This document shows positions 35,113-43,710 of a stretch of 64,000 nucleotides of DNA, one piece after another. The notes beneath the pieces were generated by a model, which searched no databases, was not told where the DNA came from, and saw nothing but the letters and a program-made list of their open reading frames with translations. Position numbers and translations under genes: made by a program. Location of the stretch: positions 1 through 64,000 of the forward strand of contig JBCCEF010000012.1 in assembly GCA_039030395.1 (NCBI GenBank), given 5' to 3'. This DNA is from Acidobacteriota bacterium (GTDB lineage Bacteria; Acidobacteriota; Thermoanaerobaculia; Multivoradales; JBCCEF01). How positions within the stretch are numbered: the first letter of the stretch is position 1; each line of letters begins with the position of its first letter.

Positions 35113-37245
35113 TCAGCGGTGAGTTGCCACTACCAGCGTGCGCGCCCGGCTCCGAGCACAGGCGAGGGCCGCCTGGAGGCTCGCCGGATCGAGGGCGGCA
35201 AAGCTCTCGTCCAGGAGCACCAGGTCCGGTTCCTGGAGCAGCGCGCGGGCCAGGTAGACGCGGCTCGCCTCGCCGTGGGAAAGGCGCCAGCCGTTCTCGC
35301 CGATCGGCTGCATCAGCCCCGACGGCATGCGCGCCACCAGGTCTCCGAGGCCCAACTCTTCGCAGATCTCGGCCGCCTCGGCGAGGTCGTCGGGAGCCGG
35401 CGGCCAGCTCCGGCCGAGCAGCAGGTTGAAGGCCAGCGGCGCAGCGAACAGATGGTTGTCGTGGAACTGCGGCGCCGCCACCACCCGCCGGCGCCAGTTG
35501 AGAGCGCCCCAGCCGTGGAGGTCGGCACCGTGCAGCAGGAGCAGTCCTCCCTGGGGCTGGCGGAGGGCGGCCAGTAGGGAAATCAGCGTCGACTTGCCGC
35601 TTCCCGACTCTCCGGTGAGGAGCACCCGGTCGCCGCGACGGAGTTCGATCCCGCAGTCCTCGACCGCCGGCCGAGAGCGACCGGGATAGCGGAAGTCGAG
35701 GCCCCTCGCCGCCAGAACCACTTCTTCGCCACCATCACCGCCGGCCTCGGCTCGGACGGCCGGCGAGCCCACCGGCTGCCGGCGCGTCGCGGCCTGGTAG
35801 AGGGGCCCCACTTGGCGCCAGGCCACGGCGGCGGCGGTGAGGCCGGAGAGACCGCCGGCCATTCCTTCGAGGCCGCGGGCGGCGAGCAGCATTCCACCGA
35901 GAGCCACCGCCACCCCGGCGGCCGAGGTGTCGCCGGCGAAGAGCGCCGGCGCCAGGGCAGCGAGGGCGGCGATCAACCAGCCGCGGGCGGCGAAGGTTTC
36001 GATCCGCGGCATCAAGCGGTCGAGGCGGCGGGAGCGGCGCAGATACGCGGCCAGTTCGTCGTCTTCCGCGTCGTGCCAGGTCGCGCGCGATTCCTGGACC
36101 AGCCGGGTGCGGTGGCCGAGAAGCCGTTCGACGAACCGTTGGGTCATGCCGATCCGCTCCTCCGCCCAGGCGCCCCGCTCGCCGTAGAGCCACCACCCGG
36201 CGAGGGCGAGGGCCAGGACCCAAGCGGCGAGCAGGACGGAGTGGAGGGCTCCGCCGGCGCCCAGGGCGAGGACTGCGGCGGCCAGCGCGAGCTCGACGGC
36301 GGCCAATAAAGCGGTGAGTCCGCCACCGAAGGCCAGACCCTCCACCCGCTCCGCCTCGATCACCCGGCCGAGCAGTTCACCGGCTCCCTGGCGACGGATC
36401 TCCTCCGCTCCGAAGCGCAGGGAACCGGCCAAAAGGCGGCGCTTGAGGAGCACTCCGGCGGTGAGCGCCGCCGTTCCCTCGGACCACAGCGCCACCGCCT
36501 GCAGTGGAATGAGGGTCGCGAGGAGCAGAGCCCAGGCCGTCAACCAACCGGGATCGAGGCGACCGTCGAGGACACCGCGGCCGAGCACCGCCCAGGAGGC
36601 GATCAGGAGAAGCCAGGCAACCGTATGGGCAACGGCCAGGCGGACGAGACGACCGAACACCCCGGCCCGCCGGAGTTGCTCCAGGGCACCGGCGCTGGGA
36701 GGCAACCGCAGGGACCAACCGCGGGCACACGGCTCGCCGCCGAGCCTTTCGGCCAGCAGCGCGCGGCGAACCCGCGAGCGGCGCCGGGGCGAAGCGACGC
36801 CGGCGTGCGCCAGGAGACCTTCGATCTCATCGTCCGCAGAGGCTTCGAGCGGCCTGCGCAGGGCTTCGACCAGGCGTCCCACCGCCAGGCGGGTGACGCC
36901 TCCGTCTGGTTCGACGACTCGCAGGCGCGATCCGCCTCGGACGACCGCCAGCCACCCTGCCCCACCGGGAAGACGGATCAACGCCGGCCCCGCAGCGCAC
37001 AACCCATCGGCCACTTCGCGATACGAGGCCTGTACAGGCCAGGCTTCGACGCCGGCCCGAAGCGCCGCCGCCTCGATGCCGTCGGCGCCCTCGGCCGGCC
37101 GGTCGTCCCCGGCGACCGAGCGATTCGCCGGTCGCCACCGACCACCGCCGGTCAGCCCGGCTTCCCGGGCGAGAACCGCTACCGCCTCGGACAGGCGGGC
37201 CGCCGGCCAGGTGAGGGAAGGGAGAAGGGGGTCCGCCGCGGTCAT
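35113..37245 (-). CDS. ABC exporter with inactive-looking N-terminal domain (second exporter subunit)
   Basis: 710 residues from an ATG overlapping the stop of the C39 exporter. Residues ~1-190 look like a peptidase-related or docking domain without a Cys-His pair. A membrane domain with several hydrophobic helices follows. The ATPase has Walker A GESGSGKST, signature RLSHGEASRVYLARAL (LSHGE for LSGGQ), Walker B LVLLDESFAALD, and ends right after the H-loop (VVATHR), so the usual last 10-30 residues are missing. Paired exporters of this kind occur with peptide systems of the NHLM type: one with a peptidase, one without. It probably forms a heterodimer with the upstream exporter. Confidence 0.85.
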   Translation of the reverse strand: MTAADPLLPSLTWPAARLSEAVAVLAREAGLTGGGRWRPANRSVAGDDRPAEGADGIEAAALRAGVEAWPVQASYREVADGLCAAGPALIRLPGGAGWLAVVRGGSRLRVVEPDGGVTRLAVGRLVEALRRPLEASADDEIEGLLAHAGVASPRRRSRVRRALLAERLGGEPCARGWSLRLPPSAGALEQLRRAGVFGRLVRLAVAHTVAWLLLIASWAVLGRGVLDGRLDPGWLTAWALLLATLIPLQAVALWSEGTAALTAGVLLKRRLLAGSLRFGAEEIRRQGAGELLGRVIEAERVEGLAFGGGLTALLAAVELALAAAVLALGAGGALHSVLLAAWVLALALAGWWLYGERGAWAEERIGMTQRFVERLLGHRTRLVQESRATWHDAEDDELAAYLRRSRRLDRLMPRIETFAARGWLIAALAALAPALFAGDTSAAGVAVALGGMLLAARGLEGMAGGLSGLTAAAVAWRQVGPLYQAATRRQPVGSPAVRAEAGGDGGEEVVLAARGLDFRYPGRSRPAVEDCGIELRRGDRVLLTGESGSGKSTLISLLAALRQPQGGLLLLHGADLHGWGALNWRRRVVAAPQFHDNHLFAAPLAFNLLLGRSWPPAPDDLAEAAEICEELGLGDLVARMPSGLMQPIGENGWRLSHGEASRVYLARALLQEPDLVLLDESFAALDPASLQAALACARSRARTLVVATHR

Positions 37246-39956
37246 CCCGCCTCCTCCCCTTCGCCGTCCGCCGGCCGGCCGGCGACCAGCCGGAGGGATC
37301 GCCAGTCGCGTTCGCTCCAGGCGGCGTTCTCGGTCGCCAGCAGACCGGCGTAGAGGGAATCTTCGTCGGCCGCCAGCGCCGCCGGCGAGCCGCTCTCGGC
37401 AATTCCCCCAGCGTCCAGCAGCACCACTTGGTCGAAATCCCGCACCGCGGTGTCGTCGTGGGTGGCGACGAGGAAGGTGGCCCGCGGCCACCAGTCGCGG
37501 GCGGTGGCGAGGAGGCGATCCCGCTGACCGCGGTCGAGGCCGCGAAAGGGTTCGTCGAGCAGTACCAGGCGGGCCGCCCCGCGACCGAGGGCGCGGCCGA
37601 AACGCACCCGCTGGCCCTCGCCGCCGGAAACCAGGCCACCGCCCTCGCCGAGGGCGGTGGCCAGTCCCTCGGGCAGCCCTTCGAGCACCCCCGCCAGTTC
37701 CGCCGCCGACAGCACCTCGCCGAGGGCGGATGGCTGCCGGCCGTTGCCGTAGCGCAGGTTGTCGAGGAGCGACCGATTCCACAGGCGCACCGCCGGGTCG
37801 ACCCAAGCGGTGCTTCCCCGCAGTCGAGCCCAGGCAGCGGCATCCAAAACCTCACCGTCGATCCGCACCTCGCCGGCGGCCGGCCGCTCGAGACCCAGGA
37901 GCAAGGCGAGAAGGGTCGATTTGCCGGCCCCGGAGCGGCCGAGGATCGCCACCCGACCCCCGGCGGGAATTTCGACGTCTACCTGGTCGAGAATCGGACC
38001 GCCGCCACCGGTCACCGTCACCCGGCGCAGAGACACGGCGACCCCCGTGGGTGCCAGCTCTTCGCCGCCGGCCGCCGGCCTCGGGCCCACCTCGTCCTCC
38101 GGCGCACCGAGGGGTTCGAGGAGGCGTGTCGCCACTCCGCGGTGGTGCGGAATGCGCTCCAGGCCGGCGGCGATCTCGGCGCCTAGTTCCGGCAACTTGA
38201 GGGCCCAATAGGCGAGCAGCAGAGTGCCACCACCAATGCCCTCGCGAGCGATGTGGAGAGCGACCAGTGCCGCCGCCAGGCCGTAGCCGGCCAGCGCCTG
38301 CACCACCATCGCCACCACCGAACCGCGTAGCTGATCCGCACCGGCGGCGCGCCAGCGGTTGAGGATCTCGTCATGCTGACGCCGCACCAGAGGCTCGGCG
38401 CCGTGGGAGCGGACCGCCAGCAGGCCGAGCAGGGCGTCGAGCTGGAGCCGTGCCAGCGCCGCGCCGTGGTGGCGCATGCGCAGCTCGCGCTCTGCCAGAT
38501 ACGGCTGCAGGGCGAGGGGCACGGCGACGGCGGTAAGGGCGGCGAGGACTGCCAGCGGCGCGGTGCCGGCATAGAACCAGCCCAAGGCGACAGCGGTGAA
38601 GATCAGCTCACAGCCACCGCTCCCGACGCTCCGCACCGCATCCGGCAGGGTGCGCAGCAGCACGGCGCTGTGGGCGCGCTCGGCGAGATCCGACGGCAGA
38701 CGGCTGCGGAACCAGCGGTCCCCGAGGCGCGGGATCTTCTCCAGAAAGGCGAAGCGCAGGCGCGCTTCCAGATGCCGCCCGAGATCTCGCACGCCGATGG
38801 CGGTGGCGAGTTCTAGCAGGGCCAGGGCACCGACGAAGACGAGGAGCGCCGCCAGGGCCGCCGGAAGCTGGCCGGTGCCGGCGAGCTGACCGCCGGTGCG
38901 CAGCAGGCCATTGAGCAGGAGCGCCTCGAAGGCCAACATCAGGGCAGCCGCGACGGCGGCCGAGGCCAGGGCCGCCAGGGTGTGCCCCCCGCCGCGCCGC
39001 AGAAAGCCGAACAGCCGGCGCATCACCCCCGGGGGCGGCGCGGCGGGCTCCCGCGCGGCGGGCTCCCGCGCGCCGGCCGCCGCCAGCTCCGGCGGCCGGC
39101 TGAAGGCGCCGCTGGAATCCTCCACCTCGGAGCCCTCCGGGCGCCGGCCGCGGACCCGCACCAGCACCGCGCCCCGCAGCTCTAGGGTCGAGGAATCCAC
39201 TGGATCATCCCCCGGCCACACCGGCCAGAAACGCTCCGGAACGATATCCCTCGGCCGCTCCGAGGCGGCCGCCTCGGCGGCCAATCGCTCGGTCAACCGG
39301 ACCGCCTCGGAGCCGCGCCGCAGGGCTCTGGCGGCGGTCAGGCGATCCCCCAGGCGGGCGGCCGCGGCGAGGGCCGCCGGCCCGCGCCACCCCGGACTCG
39401 CTAACGCCCCCTCCAGCAGCCGCGAGGCTTCCACCGGAGCGGCGCCGAGGCGAGTCAACCGGGAGTGCAGCACGGCCGTCGCCTCCTCTCCTTCGGCCCA
39501 CTCCCGCCAGTCCGTCGCAGCGACCGGATGACGATGAATAAAGACATCTTCGAAGAAACGCCGGGCATCCGGCCAGCGGCGGCCGGTGGCGGGATCCATC
39601 ACTTGCAGCCGGGAACCGTGGCGGCGCCACAGGACGACGTAGTGGGTGACCCCACCGGCCAGCACCACCACCACCGCCGGTAATGCCCGCGCCGCCGGCA
39701 GCAGCAGGTCGTCGGCCGGCAGCATCACTTCCTCCGCCCGCAGTCCAAAGGCGTTGGCGAGCTCATCGATGGCCCCGATGGAGGTGCCGTCAACGCCCGT
39801 CTGGCAGGCTTCCCGTAGGCGGCCGTAGCCGAATTCGATGCCGAAGCCGGCGAGCAGGGATCGGAGAACCGCCGGGCCACAGTCCATCGCCGACGACTGC
39901 ACGGTTTCCGGAATCAGGATACGGCGATCCGGTCCGTTCCCCCTCACGCCGATCAT
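37242..39956 (-). CDS. C39-peptidase-containing ABC peptide exporter
   Basis: 904 residues. The N-terminal C39-type domain has QSSAMDCGPA (catalytic Cys ~26), GVTHYVVL (His ~105) and MDPATG (Asp ~121), so the triad is complete. About 190 residues of unusual Ala/Arg/Pro-rich linker separate it from the membrane domain, longer than in typical bacteriocin exporters. The ATPase has Walker A GRSGAGKST, a good signature VSGGEGQRVRFGRAL and Walker B LVLLDEPFRGLD. Such proteins remove a leader and export the peptide. The neighbours are an HlyD-type adaptor and a second ABC exporter, and the short gene at 41320 is the best candidate substrate. Confidence 0.92.
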   Translation of the reverse strand: MIGVRGNGPDRRILIPETVQSSAMDCGPAVLRSLLAGFGIEFGYGRLREACQTGVDGTSIGAIDELANAFGLRAEEVMLPADDLLLPAARALPAVVVVLAGGVTHYVVLWRRHGSRLQVMDPATGRRWPDARRFFEDVFIHRHPVAATDWREWAEGEEATAVLHSRLTRLGAAPVEASRLLEGALASPGWRGPAALAAAARLGDRLTAARALRRGSEAVRLTERLAAEAAASERPRDIVPERFWPVWPGDDPVDSSTLELRGAVLVRVRGRRPEGSEVEDSSGAFSRPPELAAAGAREPAAREPAAPPPGVMRRLFGFLRRGGGHTLAALASAAVAAALMLAFEALLLNGLLRTGGQLAGTGQLPAALAALLVFVGALALLELATAIGVRDLGRHLEARLRFAFLEKIPRLGDRWFRSRLPSDLAERAHSAVLLRTLPDAVRSVGSGGCELIFTAVALGWFYAGTAPLAVLAALTAVAVPLALQPYLAERELRMRHHGAALARLQLDALLGLLAVRSHGAEPLVRRQHDEILNRWRAAGADQLRGSVVAMVVQALAGYGLAAALVALHIAREGIGGGTLLLAYWALKLPELGAEIAAGLERIPHHRGVATRLLEPLGAPEDEVGPRPAAGGEELAPTGVAVSLRRVTVTGGGGPILDQVDVEIPAGGRVAILGRSGAGKSTLLALLLGLERPAAGEVRIDGEVLDAAAWARLRGSTAWVDPAVRLWNRSLLDNLRYGNGRQPSALGEVLSAAELAGVLEGLPEGLATALGEGGGLVSGGEGQRVRFGRALGRGAARLVLLDEPFRGLDRGQRDRLLATARDWWPRATFLVATHDDTAVRDFDQVVLLDAGGIAESGSPAALAADEDSLYAGLLATENAAWSERDWRSLRLVAGRPADGEGEEAG

Positions 39957-39983
39957 CCCGATGGTCTCGTAGTGGGTTGGAAA

Positions 39984-41168
39984 TCAGCCGCCGGCCGGCT
40001 GCCGCCGGTCGACGGAACCGCCAGCGGCGCGCAGGACCCAACGGGCCGGCGTCAAGGCCTCGACGGCCACCTCCGCGGTAGCGGTGAGGCCGTGTCGCGG
40101 AGAGACCCCCGGCGGTGCCGAGGCGAGGGCCAGCTCCGCCCGCAGCCGGCCGCCGTCGGGTTCGCCGGCCACCTTGTCGATGGTGGCCTCCAGGGCGCCG
40201 AAGTCGGTCCAGGGATAAGCGTCGAGGCGCAGCCAGGCGGGTTGACCCGGCGCCAGCCGGCCGAGGGCCGACGGCGGGAACCAGGCCACCGCCCGGATCG
40301 CCCCCTCGGGCAACACATCGGCCAGTCGCTCGCCGGCCGCCACCACCGCCCCGACCCGAATCTCCGCCAGGCGCGCCACCCGGCCGGCGACCGGAGCCGC
40401 CACCCGTCGCTCGGCGATCTCGTGGCGCAGGTGCTCGATGTGGGTGGAGAGCTCTGCGGCTTCGCCCTCCACCGTCACCTGCTCGTGTTCGAGATGGGCG
40501 GCACGGGCTTCGAGTTCCGTCTGCTGCTGACGCTGGGCGGTGCGTAGAACGTCGAGGTCGGCACTCTCGGCCTCTGCCCGGGCGCGGCTCTTCTCCACCT
40601 CTCCCAGGTAGCGCTGGCGATCGAGGTCCGACAGCAGGCCCAGCTCGTGCAGTCGCCGGGCGCGCTCGTGCTCGGATTCCGCCCCCCGGCCGACGATTTC
40701 CTCGACCTGACGATCCAGGGTCGCCGCCCGCAGCCGCTCGTCACCGGCGTCGCGCTCGAAGGCCAGCAGCCGAGACACCAGCTCCCGTTCACCGGCGATC
40801 GAGGCGAGTTGCCGTTCCAGACTGGCCAAGCGGGTCTCCGCCTCGGCGAGTTCGAACTGGGCGTTCTCGGCGTCGAGATCGAAGAGCGGATCGCCGGCGG
40901 CGACCTCCTCCCCCAGCCGAGCATGAACGGCGACGATGCGGCCACCCAGAGGCGCATCCACCGGATGAACCTCGGCAACGGTCTCGAGACGCGCTTCCGT
41001 CGCCACCTCGTACAGCCGGATTTCGGCACAGGCGAACCAGCCACCCCAGGCGAGCAGACAGAGCGCGAGAAGCCCGAGGCGGAGAAACCAGCGGCGAAAT
41101 CCGCCGCCGGCGAGGAGCGACTCCGATTGTGAGAAGGGGGTGATGGGATTCGAGGAGGGTTCGAACAC
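39984..41168 (-). CDS. HlyD-family membrane fusion protein of the peptide exporter
   Basis: 394 residues from a GTG with AGGTGAG six bases upstream. One N-terminal membrane helix (LRLGLLALCLLAWGGWFACA) is followed by a split lipoyl/biotinyl-like region (VDAPLGGRIVAVHARLGEEV and VAAPVAGRVARLAEIRVG), an intervening long coiled coil rich in Glu/Arg/Leu (residues ~105-260), and a beta-barrel part. It links inner-membrane ABC exporters to the outer envelope. It lies 27 bp before the C39 exporter start, in the same operon. Confidence 0.88.
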   Translation of the reverse strand: MFEPSSNPITPFSQSESLLAGGGFRRWFLRLGLLALCLLAWGGWFACAEIRLYEVATEARLETVAEVHPVDAPLGGRIVAVHARLGEEVAAGDPLFDLDAENAQFELAEAETRLASLERQLASIAGERELVSRLLAFERDAGDERLRAATLDRQVEEIVGRGAESEHERARRLHELGLLSDLDRQRYLGEVEKSRARAEAESADLDVLRTAQRQQQTELEARAAHLEHEQVTVEGEAAELSTHIEHLRHEIAERRVAAPVAGRVARLAEIRVGAVVAAGERLADVLPEGAIRAVAWFPPSALGRLAPGQPAWLRLDAYPWTDFGALEATIDKVAGEPDGGRLRAELALASAPPGVSPRHGLTATAEVAVEALTPARWVLRAAGGSVDRRQPAGG

Positions 41169-41200
41169 GACGGCTCACCTGTTCCGAGGACGGCGCGGTG

Positions 41201-41275
41201 CCAGCCCGTTGAGTCCTGGCCCATTGCGTCTTGGCCACGTGCGTTTTGGCACCGTGACCCCAGGGCACTGGGACC
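41201..41275. repeat. Five imperfect 15-bp tandem units
   Basis: Five consecutive 15-base units share a (C/T)(C/T)(A/T)GGC-C--TG-GTC-like pattern, for example CTGGCCCATTGCGTC and TTGGCCACGTGCGTT. They fill the space between the small peptide gene and the HlyD gene. The units drift strongly, and the end units are the weakest. Confidence 0.5.
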
Positions 41276-41319
41276 CGTAGCCGACACCGCGGCGGTCCGC
41301 GGAGCTCAGCGAGCCGGAA

Positions 41320-41427
41320 CTACCGGGTATGACGCCCCAGGTACGAGGGCTTGTGATCGCCCTTGCCTCGTGCGCCGCAACCGCAGGTCGGAGCCAGGCC
41401 GGCCTTCACCTTGGTCTTGACTTTCAT
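41320..41427 (-). CDS. 35-residue candidate precursor peptide (KVKT-KAG, CGC motif)
   Basis: An ATG four to five bases after AGGAGG opens a 35-codon frame. The peptide starts MKVKTKVKAG, has Cys at 15 and 17 (TCGCGA), then a basic Gly/His/Lys tail with His 25 and 33 and the end GRHTR. It is first in a run of minus-strand genes: peptide, HlyD adaptor, C39 exporter, second exporter. A consensus-like promoter lies about 100 bp upstream. I infer it is the exported peptide, possibly a RiPP. There is no classic double-Gly leader; a cut after KAG at residue 10 is conceivable. No maturase is adjacent. I recall short KVKT...KAG proteins in other bacteria but cannot name a family. Confidence 0.68.
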   Translation of the reverse strand: MKVKTKVKAGLAPTCGCGARGKGDHKPSYLGRHTR

Positions 41428-41524
41428 GTGGCCTCCTCGGTCGAACCGAACGTCGAAACTGCCGGGCGCTCGGCGGCTTGTGACCCGCACCATAAGGGAA
41501 GCTAGGTAGGGATCAGGTAATTAA

Positions 41525-41553
41525 AGGTTACGCCCAAAGGCGGAATAGGTCAA
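41525..41553 (-). promoter_or_regulatory. Candidate sigma70-like promoter of the peptide-export operon
   Basis: On the minus strand TTGACC, a 17-bp spacer and TAACCT lie about 100 bp upstream of the peptide ATG. The spacer holds a CGCC-TTTG-GGCG hairpin, which could also serve as the end of the amine-oxidase-like gene. Confidence 0.45.
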
Positions 41554-41569
41554 GGGCCGGCTCCTAGCG

Positions 41570-42874
41570 TCACGGCGTGTACAGCGGCGTCTTGAACATC
41601 AAGTTCCGCGGCACCAGGTCGAAACCGGTGAAGTTGGTGATCGCCACGCCATCGTGTTTGTTGAAGCTGTTGTTTTGTCCAATGCCCAAATCTTCGTAGC
41701 GGGGGATGTGGTTGTAGGCCGACTTGTGCCAGATCACCTTGCGCTGACCGGAAAGGGACTGGCCGTTGGCGTAGGTGCTGACGTCGGCGAAGAAGATCTC
41801 CGCCGGATCCGGCGGCGACGGGCGGCGGGTGACCCACAGCTCGTGATCCAGGAAGCCCTCCGTCTGCGATGCCTTGAAGCGCGCCCGGCCGAAGCGAATC
41901 GGCAGCAGGGCGTAGCCGATGGGCTCTTGCGAGGTGCAGGGCGGCGTCTGGCCGCCGGTGCACGGGATTGGCCGGCCGTTTGCTTCGGTGGGATTGGTGG
42001 CCAGGAGGGCGGTGAATTCGTCCGGGTTCCAGTCCGTTCCGCCTTCGGTACCGCCGTTGAAGTTTTCCTTGACGATGGTCTCCTGCCCATTCACCACCCG
42101 CCGAGAGACCTTCTCGATGTTGACCTGGTCCGGCGAGCAGGAAGAGTTGCCCAGTGCGCAGAGGTGCGGTTCGATACGCCAAGCCCCCATGTGCAGGTGG
42201 GAGTTGGAGGCGATCGGAGCGTGAGCCAGGTTCTGGCCGCTGGCGGCGATGCGCACCTGGATCACCCCGTCGTCGCGGAACTTGAAGGCCACCGGATAGA
42301 CGTAGTTGTAGGCACTGAACATGCCCCAGAGGGTCATCGCCTGCCCCCGCCGCAGGCGGGCCGCGGCGTGGTAGCCGCCGGGGCCGACCTCCATCCAGCG
42401 AACGAAATCGTCTGTCCTCTCCTTCATCAACTTGTCTTGATAGAGGGTCGAGGGCTTGTAGGCCTGCTTGTTGAGGGCCTTGGCGTCGAGCTGCGCCAGG
42501 CCGGTGTAGTACCCCAGGAAATCGGCATAGCGGTTGCCGTTCTCGACGTAGGGGACGAACATCGCCGCCACGGCCATGCGATCGAGCACCCGTACCCAGT
42601 CCTCCACCGACTGCCCGTTGACGGTCTTGCGGCCGCGCATGAACTCGGCGCCGGTCAGCACCCAGATCTGCTCGTTGGCATCGTAGGGGTGAGGTTCGAA
42701 AGCCCAGGTCACGCGCCAGGCGGTTTCCGCATTGCTGTTGCTGCTGCCGACGGGAAAATTCTGTTGGGTGTAGTTGGCGCTCGACTTGACCAGGCTGCAG
42801 CCGGGGGCTAGAAGGGCGATCGCCACCACCGAGAGCACCAGCGAGAGACGGACATGGATTCGAAGAGCGCTCAT
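41570..42874 (-). CDS. Copper amine oxidase-like catalytic-domain lipoprotein
   Basis: 434 residues with a lipoprotein signal (LLAPGCS). Motifs of the copper amine oxidase catalytic domain appear in order: RMAVAAMFVPY (family RSLAEMxVPY), YNYVYPVAFKFRDDG (family NYDYxxxxxFxxDG, the Tyr that becomes topaquinone ~189), HLHMGAWR (two Cu ligands ~225) and YNHIPRYEDLG (third His ~388). Family members oxidise primary amines and are ~650-750 residues long, so the N-terminal domains are absent here. The acidic residue after the topaquinone Tyr is Val, and the catalytic-base Asp of the FDxGE motif seems absent (ADFLGYYTG). It could therefore be altered or inactive. It overlaps its upstream partner gene by ATGA. 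Confidence 0.75.
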   Translation of the reverse strand: MSALRIHVRLSLVLSVVAIALLAPGCSLVKSSANYTQQNFPVGSSNSNAETAWRVTWAFEPHPYDANEQIWVLTGAEFMRGRKTVNGQSVEDWVRVLDRMAVAAMFVPYVENGNRYADFLGYYTGLAQLDAKALNKQAYKPSTLYQDKLMKERTDDFVRWMEVGPGGYHAAARLRRGQAMTLWGMFSAYNYVYPVAFKFRDDGVIQVRIAASGQNLAHAPIASNSHLHMGAWRIEPHLCALGNSSCSPDQVNIEKVSRRVVNGQETIVKENFNGGTEGGTDWNPDEFTALLATNPTEANGRPIPCTGGQTPPCTSQEPIGYALLPIRFGRARFKASQTEGFLDHELWVTRRPSPPDPAEIFFADVSTYANGQSLSGQRKVIWHKSAYNHIPRYEDLGIGQNNSFNKHDGVAITNFTGFDLVPRNLMFKTPLYTP

Positions 42875-43566
42875 GGCTTCACCTCTCCTTCCGGCCCTTC
42901 CGGCGGCAGCTCTTCTCGATCCTTCTCGTCTCCTTCGTAGCGCAGCACTCGCTCGGTGGTCAGGTCCACCACCGCATAGGGCGTGGAAGGGATGTCCCGG
43001 AAGGGCACCGGGCGCACCAGGACGATGCGATGGCCGGCGAGATCGTCCCGGCCGACGGACACGAAGGTGCCGAGGTCGTAGGCGTCCTCGGGCATCTCGA
43101 AAAGCGCGCGGTAGGCCGGAGAATCCTTCGCCAGGAGTTCCCGCAGCCGGCTCTCCTCCCGTGGTGCGAGGGGCGCCGCGGCACCGGTCACCACGCGCGC
43201 GTCAACCACTTTCTCGCCTCCCACATCGACCACCACCAGGAAGGTCTCGCCGGTCTGGTAGTCGAAGCTCAACACGGAAGCCAGCAGGCGGTCGTCGGTC
43301 TCGTCGGTGGCCGGGAAGCGGGCCACGGAGGTCACCATCTCCTCGGTCACCACCGCCCCCTGCACCCGGAATTCGCCGCGCTCGCGACTCTCACGGGCTT
43401 CCGCGGCGATGGCGAGGGCGGACTCGCGCTGTTTCGAGGTCAGCGCGAAGGCACCCTCGTCAGGGGCCGATTCCGGCGCGAGGGTGCGCGCCCCGGCGGC
43501 GCAGCCGAGGGTTGCCAGCGTCCAGCCCGCCAGCAGCAGGATTCGAAGAACACGTTCGCATCTCAT
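42871..43566 (-). CDS. Lipoprotein resembling a copper amine oxidase N-terminal domain
   Basis: 231 residues with a lipoprotein signal (LLAGWTLATLGCAAG). The core LTSKQRESALAIAAEARES, then strands with TGETFLVVVDVGGEKVVDARVV, then APREESRLRELLAKDSPAYRALF is the order seen in the N2/N3 domains of copper amine oxidases. It is translated just before the catalytic-domain-like lipoprotein with an ATGA overlap, so the two likely work as one split protein. A GAGGGAG ribosome site precedes the ATG. This assignment is by pattern and context and less certain than that of its partner. Confidence 0.62.
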   Translation of the reverse strand: MRCERVLRILLLAGWTLATLGCAAGARTLAPESAPDEGAFALTSKQRESALAIAAEARESRERGEFRVQGAVVTEEMVTSVARFPATDETDDRLLASVLSFDYQTGETFLVVVDVGGEKVVDARVVTGAAAPLAPREESRLRELLAKDSPAYRALFEMPEDAYDLGTFVSVGRDDLAGHRIVLVRPVPFRDIPSTPYAVVDLTTERVLRYEGDEKDREELPPEGPEGEVKP

Positions 43567-43710
43567 CGTTGTCTCCCTCTATCTGGTCGAAGCCCACCGC
43601 TCATCCCTCGCAGCCGGAATCGGCGGCGACTCAAGTCCCGAGGACGAAAGGTACGGCATGGAAAAGTTAGGGAGTCTTCGAAAAAGAATGTTACCGCCGA
43701 CGTTGAAATG

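Noticed and set aside
37246-37806. N-terminal extension of the second ABC exporter
   Set aside because: The sequence is a frame shadow of the C39 exporter's ATPase; the ATG overlapping that gene's stop gives a sensible protein start.
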